Origin: Deltaproteobacteria bacterium
GTDB lineage: Bacteria > Desulfobacterota > Dissulfuribacteria > Dissulfuribacterales > QOAL01
NCBI GenBank assembly: GCA_026988585.1
Contig: JALSKY010000234.1
Location: 1-9,666, forward strand
Direction of reading: 5' to 3'
Length of the DNA: 9,666 bases
Position numbers and translations under genes: made by a program. The notes beneath the pieces are model-generated. The model was not told the origin of the DNA and searched no databases. It was given only the letters and a program-made list of their open reading frames with translations. Shown here in pieces: positions 1-5,082 of the stretch. Every line of letters starts with the position of its first letter. The first letter of the stretch is position 1.

Positions 1-1
1 C

Positions 2-1069
2 ATGGAAGAACTCTTTGATTTCACAGCCATCAAAGCGCTTTTCTCTTCCGGGTTCACCATGGTCTTCGATGCCCTCCATGCAGTCACTGGCCCCTATGCA
101 AGAGAGATATTCATAAATCGTCTGAATGCTCCTGAGGCCAGTATCCGAAATGCTGTTCCCCTGGAGGATTTTGGAGGGGGACACCCTGATCCCAACCTCA
201 AGTATGCCAAGGAACTGGTGGATATCATGTATTCCTCCAACGCTCCTGACTTTGGTGCTGCATCTGATGGCGACGGGGACAGAAACATGATTCTTGGCAG
301 GAAGTTCTTTGTTACCCCAAGTGACAGTGTTGCCATTCTATCTGCACATGCCTCAAAGGTGCCTGCCTTCAGCAGAGGAATCGTTGGTGTAGCCAGGTCC
401 ATGCCCACCAGTTGTGCCCTTGACAGGGTGGCAGATGCCTTGGAAATATCCTGTTATGAGACTCCTACTGGTTGGAAATTCTTTGGAAATTTGCTGGATT
501 CAGGGAAGATCAATATCTGCGGAGAGGAGAGTTTCGGTACCGGGGCAGATCACGTTAGGGAAAAGGACGGTATCTGGGCAGTACTTTTCTGGTTGAATAT
601 ACTGGCGGTGGAAAGGGTCTCTGTAGCAGATCTGGTAAAGGCGCACTGGACCCGTTTCGGCCGTAACTACTACTCCCGGCATGATTATGAGGAGGTGGAT
701 GCTGTTCGGGCAAAGGAGCTCATGAATCGTCTTGAGGATCTGCTGGAGGGCCTGCCTGGAAAGGAGTTCAGTGGAATGGTGGTGGATATGGCGGACAACT
801 TTTCCTACGTAGATCCTGTGGACGGCTCTCTGGCAGAGAGACAGGGAATAAGAGTTGTTTTCAGTGATGGCAGCAGAATCGTCTATCGTCTTTCCGGTAC
901 CGGAACCAGGGGGGCTACTCTGCGGATCTATCTGGAGCGCTATGTGCCGCCAGAGGGTGATCTGTTTATGGAAACCCAGGCGGGGTTGAAGACCCTAATC
1001 CCCATCTCCCGGGAACTTGCCCGGGTGGAAGAGCTGATAGAGAGGCAGGAGCCTACGGTTATTACCTGA
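2..1069 (+). CDS. pgm: Phosphoglucomutase (alpha-D-glucose phosphate-specific), C-terminal part
   Basis: Interconverts glucose 1-phosphate and glucose 6-phosphate in the cytoplasm, linking glycogen and sugar-nucleotide synthesis to glycolysis. The visible 355 residues cover the last part of the alpha-phosphohexomutase fold. The metal-binding loop DGDGDRN is at visible residues 89-95, the sugar-specificity segment GEESFGTG at 174-181 followed by DHVREKDG, and the phosphate-binding loop RLSGTGTRG at 296-304. The protein ends in PTVIT, the same ending I recall for animal PGM1, and similarity to that eukaryote-like Pgm type runs the whole length, unlike the shorter ManB/AlgC mutases. The ATG at base 2 is an internal methionine: about 200 N-terminal residues with the catalytic serine lie upstream of the window, so the gene is cut by the edge and need not be broken. 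Its TGA overlaps a possible ATG of the next gene, suggesting co-transcription. Confidence 0.95.
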   Translation: MEELFDFTAIKALFSSGFTMVFDALHAVTGPYAREIFINRLNAPEASIRNAVPLEDFGGGHPDPNLKYAKELVDIMYSSNAPDFGAASDGDGDRNMILGRKFFVTPSDSVAILSAHASKVPAFSRGIVGVARSMPTSCALDRVADALEISCYETPTGWKFFGNLLDSGKINICGEESFGTGADHVREKDGIWAVLFWLNILAVERVSVADLVKAHWTRFGRNYYSRHDYEEVDAVRAKELMNRLEDLLEGLPGKEFSGMVVDMADNFSYVDPVDGSLAERQGIRVVFSDGSRIVYRLSGTGTRGATLRIYLERYVPPEGDLFMETQAGLKTLIPISRELARVEELIERQEPTVIT

Positions 1070-1092
1070 TGGCTGATTTTGGGAGGATGATC

Positions 1093-1314
1093 ATGACTGT
1101 AGGATCTTTCAGGGAATACAAGGTGATCTCTGTGACTGAAGGCGCCCTGGGCACAATCTTTTTCGGTGCCTCCAGGATACCTGTCAGGAAGATGGAGGAG
1201 GTATTGAACCAGGAGGCCCGGGATGGCTGGACCTTGCTGTTTCAGGTTGTGGAGCAGCGAAGAATGGCCCTCTTCTGGAAGAGGGAGACAGTGATATTGA
1301 CCCTTGGCAGATAA
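1093..1314 (+). CDS. Small DUF4177-type protein
   Basis: A protein of 73 residues whose sequence runs from YKVISVTEGALGTIFFG, through a helical stretch ending in GW, to FWKRETVILTLGR. This beta-(long helix)-beta pattern and the Trp-rich end match what I recall of the DUF4177 family, short soluble proteins of unknown function. No catalytic motif, signal peptide or membrane helix is seen. I chose the ATG at 1093 because a GGAGG (1082-1086) sits 6 nt upstream. An in-frame ATG at 1069 overlaps the pgm stop and would add 8 residues, but its nearest AGGAG (1047-1051) is 17 nt away. Either start leaves the gene at most 23 nt behind pgm, so it is probably the last gene of that operon. A role in sugar-phosphate metabolism is only guilt by association. 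The family call is fairly sure; the function is unknown. Confidence 0.75.
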   Translation: MTVGSFREYKVISVTEGALGTIFFGASRIPVRKMEEVLNQEARDGWTLLFQVVEQRRMALFWKRETVILTLGR

Positions 1315-1376
1315 TCCCAACAACATCTGTGCATGAAGATTTGGGATTAGGCAGGGGCATCTGAAGGATGCCCCTG
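1312..1376. terminator. Tandem hairpins between convergent genes, likely two-way transcription end
   Basis: Two inverted repeats lie back to back. TAATCCCAA (1312-1320, including the stop codon of the DUF4177 gene) pairs perfectly with TTGGGATTA (1341-1349); ATCT (1325-1328) and AGAT (1337-1340) extend this helix past a 4-nt bulge. Then CAGGGGCATC (1352-1361) pairs perfectly with GATGCCCCTG (1367-1376) around a TGAAG loop. The site is between convergent genes, where a bidirectional terminator is expected. Neither side has a T-tract, so it is not a canonical intrinsic terminator; it may instead stabilise 3' ends of transcripts ended otherwise. Confidence 0.5.
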
Positions 1377-1409
1377 GGGAAAGACAGGAAGTAGGAGTGA
1401 CTGATGATG

Positions 1410-1850
1410 CTAATGGCCTGCCTGTAGTATGCCGCTGGCAGCAAGTATAAGTATCAATGCCTCGACCAGGGCCATTGTTGCATAGACCTTGTCACCCTTT
1501 CTCAGCAATACTGGAATGATGGCCAGAAAGCAGACGATAGTTACGCCTGATAACAATGCAATTCCAATAAAATTCAGGAAATCGGCCTTGTCCAGCAGGG
1601 TACACCAGGTCCATCCTGTAGGACCTTGTTCCAGGTGGAGGAAATTATGGTTTATCTCCTCCAGGTAGTGGTGGACCGGCTGGCTCCAGAGAGTTGAAAT
1701 ATGGTCCAGTGGAATGGCAGGTTTCATTATGCCGAATATGTAAATGGCAAATGTGATAAAAAGAATGGCCAGGCCAAGATACATTCCAGCCTCAAGCACC
1801 TTAGCATAGACTACCTGCTCTTCATTTACACCGTTATTTTTTATCTCCAT
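1410..1850 (-). CDS. Small membrane protein with three predicted helices, partner of TauE/SafE permease
   Basis: A 146-residue inner-membrane protein of unknown function. Hydrophobic segments lie at about residues 22-41, 92-115 and 122-141. Helices 1 and 2 are separated by a loop of about 50 residues rich in His, Trp and acidic residues, containing PVHHYLEE, GPTGWTW and LLDKADFLNFIG. I chose the ATG at 1850 because AGGAG (1861-1857 on this strand) is 6 nt upstream; the open frame extends further up but without a better start. It follows the TauE/SafE gene ending at 1897 by 46 nt on the same strand, so the two are probably co-transcribed and may form a complex. Small membrane proteins of the DUF1634 type often sit next to TauE permeases; length and topology fit that idea, but I cannot confirm membership. 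Confidence 0.8.
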   Translation of the reverse strand: MEIKNNGVNEEQVVYAKVLEAGMYLGLAILFITFAIYIFGIMKPAIPLDHISTLWSQPVHHYLEEINHNFLHLEQGPTGWTWCTLLDKADFLNFIGIALLSGVTIVCFLAIIPVLLRKGDKVYATMALVEALILILAASGILQAGH

Positions 1851-1896
1851 TTTTATCTCCTGGATAATTGTTTGCTTTGATTGTTTATCTGGTCTC

Positions 1897-2862
1897 TTAA
1901 AACAGCTCGATCCCCAGCCCCTTGGTAAGGGCCTTGATGCCTGCAAAGGTCAGAATGCCGATGACGGTCCATCTGATAAAAGTAGGCTTGGCAATCTTCA
2001 ACACCCGGACTCCCACAAAGGAACCCAGCATTATCCCGACAAGGGAAGGAACTACCATCATGGGAATAACGCATCCCTTGTTGAGATAGATCCAGGCAGC
2101 AGATGTATCTGTTATGGAAAGGAGAAATTTACTGGTGGCTACGCTGATCTTTAGCGGTGCTCCCATGAGCAGGTTGAGTACAGGTACATTGGCCCAGCCA
2201 GCACCGAGACCAAACATCCCTGCCATGATACCAATAATCACAAAGAGAGAGAGACCAAGCGGGGTGCGGTGTATTTTCCAGTCAATTTTCTGGCCGGTAC
2301 TGGCTTCAGTATAGACTCCGCATATTCTGAGGGCCGAAGATAGTGCATCTGCCTTCTCCACTTCGGGGAATTCCGCCTTTTTTGCGGTTAACATTATGAC
2401 CACAATCCCAAGAATGGTTACGCCAAGGAGTGTCTGGACGATATTGGTTGGAAGAGCTAATCCTATCATGGCCCCTATGATGGCACAGGAAGAGGCGATT
2501 AGGGCTACTGGCATGGCCAGCCTGAGGCTCGCAAGGTTTGCCTTTAGAAGGCCTGGCCCAGCGGCAAGGGCACCTGTAAGGGCCACCAAAAGCCCTGCTC
2601 CACGCACAAAATCCAGGTGAAAAGGGAAAAAACCGCTGATGATGGGCACATAAAGGACCCCGCCTCCTACTCCTCCAAGAACTGCTAAAATGCCCATGAC
2701 AAAGGTGATAACAAAGAGAGCAAGGGGCCAGACCCACCACTCTGTTCCGTCGTTTGGCACCAAGTCCATTGTTGTTTCTGGTCCCGCAGCGAATGCTGGA
2801 TCCATACGCATTAGAAAAGTAATTATTAAAAATATAATTTTCAGTCCTCTGAAGCAGTCCAC
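1897..2862 (-). CDS. TauE/SafE family permease (sulfite/organosulfonate exporter-like), copy 1
   Basis: A 321-residue polytopic membrane protein of the TauE/SafE family, whose members move sulfite, sulfoacetate and related anions across the inner membrane. The two inverted halves each show the family's glycine-rich entry: GGVGGGVLYVP at 63-73 and GIMAGMFGLGAGWANVP at 211-227. The N-terminus (residues 1-26, ending AFAA) resembles a signal peptide or an extra helix. About eight hydrophobic segments follow, with a charged cytoplasmic-like stretch at about 160-200. The start is GTG at 2862 with AGGAGG (2878-2873) 10 nt upstream; no in-frame ATG is better placed. It leads a likely two-gene unit with the small membrane protein at 1850-1410, and a candidate promoter lies at 2933-2961. 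The substrate is not readable from the sequence; sulfite is a family-based guess. Confidence 0.9.
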   Translation of the reverse strand: MDCFRGLKIIFLIITFLMRMDPAFAAGPETTMDLVPNDGTEWWVWPLALFVITFVMGILAVLGGVGGGVLYVPIISGFFPFHLDFVRGAGLLVALTGALAAGPGLLKANLASLRLAMPVALIASSCAIIGAMIGLALPTNIVQTLLGVTILGIVVIMLTAKKAEFPEVEKADALSSALRICGVYTEASTGQKIDWKIHRTPLGLSLFVIIGIMAGMFGLGAGWANVPVLNLLMGAPLKISVATSKFLLSITDTSAAWIYLNKGCVIPMMVVPSLVGIMLGSFVGVRVLKIAKPTFIRWTVIGILTFAGIKALTKGLGIELF

Positions 2863-3198
2863 GTTGCCAGTCCCTCCTAATTATTAGGATTTACTTAAAA
2901 GATCCAAAATGAATCTTTATTCACTTCTTAGAATTCTAATAAATAAATTTTTGTGTCACAAGTTTTTTTTTCAAAAAAAGAACAGAATATGGGTATGTTA
3001 GATGGGTTGTCTTTTTTCGGACTGACAAAAAAATTTTTAATATTTTCTGTTAGATATGTTGAGAGAACATTAGGGTGTCCGGTTAGGATATCTTCTACGA
3101 TCGAATAACATAGATGAATAATTGTTCAAAAAACGGTTCGGGGATCCATGGTTTGAGTCTGCTTTTGGTGAGGGATATCCGTTAGCCAAAAAGGAGCT
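2863..3198. other. AT-rich intergenic region between the two permease genes
   Basis: These 336 bases hold no convincing gene. They separate the stop of permease copy 2 (3199) from the GTG of copy 1 (2862) on the same strand, so they must carry the end of one transcript and probably the start of the other. Visible contents are the Shine-Dalgarno of copy 1 (2878-2873), the 12-bp palindrome TTAGAATTCTAA (2928-2939), a candidate promoter at 2933-2961, poly-T and poly-A runs at 2963-2979, and the repeated word TGTTAGAT near 2996 and 3049. A short stem TTGTC/GACAA spans about 3007-3027 and is too weak to call. No clear intrinsic terminator for copy 2 was found. Confidence 0.6.
2933..2961 (-). promoter_or_regulatory. 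Candidate sigma-70 promoter of the copy 1 permease, with inverted repeat over the -35
   Basis: Reading the minus strand, TTGTGA (2961-2956, four of six matches to the -35 consensus) is followed by a 17-bp spacer and TAGAAT (2938-2933, five of six matches to the -10). An A-tract lies directly upstream like an UP element. Transcription would begin near 2926, giving a leader of about 65 nt before the GTG. TTGTG-T-CACAA (2951-2961) is a perfect inverted repeat covering the -35, a position typical of an operator. Its half-sites recall CRP/FNR-family sites, but the 1-nt spacing is too short for them. Confidence 0.45.
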
Positions 3199-4164
3199 TC
3201 AGTGCAGGGCCTTTGCAATATAGGTCACGGCTATGAACATCACAGATGTTGCGAGGATTGCCTTTATCGGTCTGGCAGGAATATGTTTTTGTGCCTTTGC
3301 TCCAAGATATGTACCTGCCATGCCCCCAATGCCGAAAAGCAGTCCTAAGAGCCAGTCAGGGCTGACTGATAGATCGGGATAGAACATGGCCAGATATTGA
3401 TAGAATAGCACCCCAGCCAGGGATGTTACAAATGTTCCCAGAAGGGCAGCGCCTGCCACGGTATATACAGGGAGTCTGAACATGCTCACGAAAAAGGGTG
3501 CTATTATGGCACCTCCGCCTATCCCATAGACGCCTCCGGCAAGGCCGACTGCCGCACTCATCAGTAGGATTGCAGGGATGTTCACTGTGAATGTGGTGTT
3601 GCAGAACTCATATCTCAGTTCTGTCAGGGAGAATTTTTTGATGTTCAGTGTGTTGGTGCCTCTTGGCTGATTCCCGTCCAGGCGGCTGGCCTCTTGTCGC
3701 TGTTTGATAAATGCCTCTTCAGCCAGTTGCTGTAGTTCAGCTTTTGTTCCCTTTTTCTCTTTACTTCTGTTTGTTGTCAGGTCTTTCACCATTCGAACGC
3801 CAATATAGAGAAGAACTGCACCGGCAAACAGCTTGAACGATTGGGGATCAGGGAGGAATTTTACCCGGATGAGAGCCCCTGCAACGGCTCCCGGCAGGGT
3901 GCCTGCCACCACCACCAGGGCCAATGGCCATACCATACGTCCCTCCTTTATATATCTGTAAAGGCCTCCCGGAATGGCCACCACATTGAACAGATGGTTG
4001 GTGGCACTGACAGAGGGGGCTGTGTAGCCAAGAACGCTCATCTGAAACGGAAGGAGCAGAAATGCCCCGGAAACCCCGGACATGGATGTGAAGAACGATA
4101 TGGAAAAGGCTATGGCCGGCGGAAAAAACGGGGATATCTCTATTCCGGAGACGGGAAAGAACAC
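3199..4164 (-). CDS. TauE/SafE family permease, copy 2
   Basis: A 321-residue membrane permease of the TauE/SafE family, not a recent duplicate of copy 1: their sequences differ throughout. Half 1 carries SFFTSMSGVSGAFLLLPFQ (23-41) and SVSATNHLFN (51-60). Half 2 carries GGVYGIGGGAIIAPF (210-224), the family glycine motif. Between them a charged, helix-prone soluble segment (about 127-192, many Lys, Glu and Gln) makes a long cytoplasmic-like insert. I chose GTG at 4164 because a perfect AGGAGG (4177-4172) lies 7 nt upstream and because I recall homologues beginning M(Y/F)FPVxGIE. The frame stays open upstream to a TTG at 4323 without a Shine-Dalgarno, and those 53 extra residues look protein-like, so an N-terminal extension cannot be excluded. 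The gene diverges from nikR. The substrate is unknown; sulfite or another sulfur anion is the family-based guess. Confidence 0.88.
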   Translation of the reverse strand: MFFPVSGIEISPFFPPAIAFSISFFTSMSGVSGAFLLLPFQMSVLGYTAPSVSATNHLFNVVAIPGGLYRYIKEGRMVWPLALVVVAGTLPGAVAGALIRVKFLPDPQSFKLFAGAVLLYIGVRMVKDLTTNRSKEKKGTKAELQQLAEEAFIKQRQEASRLDGNQPRGTNTLNIKKFSLTELRYEFCNTTFTVNIPAILLMSAAVGLAGGVYGIGGGAIIAPFFVSMFRLPVYTVAGAALLGTFVTSLAGVLFYQYLAMFYPDLSVSPDWLLGLLFGIGGMAGTYLGAKAQKHIPARPIKAILATSVMFIAVTYIAKALH

Positions 4165-4301
4165 GGGTTTTCCTCCTGGATCCCTGCAGCAAACAATCTG
4201 GTATTGTCCTGTTTGTGGCCAGTGGTTACTGATTGCCTCCCCTGTTCGGGCGTTCAAACAGGTGATGGCGGAACATGGGTCGTACTGTAGCAGTAAAACA
4301 G

Positions 4302-4331
4302 TTGAAAACAGGCACCTGCACAATTGATAAT
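4302..4331 (+). promoter_or_regulatory. Candidate nikR promoter
   Basis: TTGAAA (4302-4307, five of six -35 matches), an 18-bp spacer, and GATAAT (4326-4331, five of six -10 matches) point toward nikR. The start of transcription would be near 4338, giving a leader of about 85 nt. The -10 overlaps the inverted repeat ATAAT-N5-ATTAT (4327-4341), which is well placed for autoregulation. Confidence 0.45.
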
Positions 4332-4336
4332 ATTTG

Positions 4337-4342
4337 ATTATA
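4337..4342 (-). promoter_or_regulatory. Perfect TATAAT facing the copy 2 permease
   Basis: On the minus strand 4342-4337 reads TATAAT, a perfect -10. Spacings of 16-18 bp upstream give only poor -35 matches (such as ATACCG), so the promoter would need an activator or be weak. It faces the candidate nikR -10 (4326-4331) with only 5 bp between them, so the two polymerases could not bind together. Confidence 0.35.
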
Positions 4343-4424
4343 GTGAAGCAGGCAATGGCCGGTATGGTGATTCATGGGTAATCTGGCAATATTGGATAAG
4401 CAAGAGGGAGGTAAACGGTCAATA

Positions 4425-4874
4425 ATGGAAGATAACAGATTCGGTAAAAAGAGTAACGTGGTTAGGTTTGGGGTATCCATTCCTGAGGAGCTTATAACCT
4501 CCTTTGACGAGTATATCAGGAGACGTGCCTATCAGAACCGTTCTGAGGCAATAAGGGATCTCATTCGTGAAAAACTGGTAGAGCGGGAATGGGAGCAGGA
4601 AGGGATTGATAAGGAGGTTGTAGGTACCATCACCTACGTGTTTGATCACCATAAACGGGATCTGGTGGACTCGATATTGAGAATTCAGCATGAGTTTGCA
4701 GATTGTGTCATTGCGTCCCAGCATGTACACCTGGATCATGACAACTGTCTCGAGGTGGCCATTGTCAAGGGAAAACCTGGGGTTCTGCGGGGAGTGGCCT
4801 ATAAGCTCAAGGCCCTGAAGGGAGTGAAACATTGTCGTTTCACCATGACAACTACCGGTTCTGCCCTGAAATAG
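4425..4874 (+). CDS. nikR: Nickel-responsive transcriptional regulator NikR
   Basis: A cytoplasmic metal sensor that binds DNA as a tetramer when loaded with nickel, usually repressing nickel uptake genes. Of 149 residues, about 11-53 form the ribbon-helix-helix DNA-binding domain (VVRFGVSIPEELITSFDEY, then NRSEAIRDLIRE). The rest is the ACT-like nickel domain with VFDHHKRDL. All four square-planar nickel ligands of Escherichia coli NikR (H76, H87, H89, C95) align here with H89, H100, H102 and C108, so it should sense metal. I chose ATG 4425 for its match to the family's usual length; GGAGG (4407-4411) is 13 nt away, a loose fit, and an in-frame ATG at 4374 would add 17 residues. No nickel transporter or hydrogenase lies in the window. 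The divergent neighbour is a TauE/SafE permease, and the shared promoter region could hold a NikR site. Confidence 0.93.
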   Translation: MEDNRFGKKSNVVRFGVSIPEELITSFDEYIRRRAYQNRSEAIRDLIREKLVEREWEQEGIDKEVVGTITYVFDHHKRDLVDSILRIQHEFADCVIASQHVHLDHDNCLEVAIVKGKPGVLRGVAYKLKALKGVKHCRFTMTTTGSALK

Positions 4875-4998
4875 AGGGCTGTGTCCGACTATCTCGCTGA
4901 AAGTGTGGCAATTTGATTTTTTTGGGGGCAGAAGGCTGGGAAAAGAGTCTGTTTGTGTTAGGTTATGGGTTGTTTCCGATGGTTTTCTCGCCGGAGCT

Positions 4999-5050
4999 GA
5001 GATATCTCCGAGCCATGTCATGGAGGTTGATTTACTCACCTCTTTATAAT
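4999..5050 (+). promoter_or_regulatory. Candidate gyrA promoter region with palindromes
   Basis: A perfect TATAAT (5045-5050) lies 32 nt before the gyrA ATG and would start transcription near 5057. No good -35 lies 16-18 bp upstream; TTGATT (5027-5032) is only 12 bp away. Two dyads sit just upstream: GAGATATCTC (4999-5008), flanked by CGGAG/CTCCG (4992-4996 and 5006-5010), and GAGGTTGA (5023-5030) pairing with TCACCTC (5036-5042) with one bulged base. These could be operators. The gyrA ribosome site is AAGGA (5068-5072), 10 nt before the ATG. Confidence 0.35.
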
Positions 5051-5082
5051 CGATTCAATTTTTCAGGAAGGAATTTCTTAAT

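Noticed and set aside
2..1069. A short stand-alone mutase starting at ATG 2
   Set aside because: The residues align inside full-length phosphoglucomutase and the catalytic N-terminal part is simply outside the window.
2989..3108. 39-codon open frame (+) in the AT-rich gap between the permeases
   Set aside because: No Shine-Dalgarno, AT-driven composition and no recognisable feature; not enough to call a gene.
1897..4164. Recent tandem duplication of the permease
   Set aside because: Both coding regions happen to be 966 bp, but the proteins differ throughout in sequence and in the middle segment, so the equal length is coincidence.
4165..4330. Known riboswitch in the permease copy 2 leader
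   Set aside because: I looked for the conserved cores of cobalamin, molybdenum-cofactor, SAM and fluoride riboswitches and did not see them.
4875..4930. Intrinsic terminator after nikR (seven-T run at 4917-4923)
   Set aside because: No stem of useful length precedes the T-run.
4419..5039. 206-codon open frame on the minus strand opposite nikR
   Set aside because: It overlaps the clearly recognised nikR with all nickel ligands; its own translation matches nothing and has no ribosome site.
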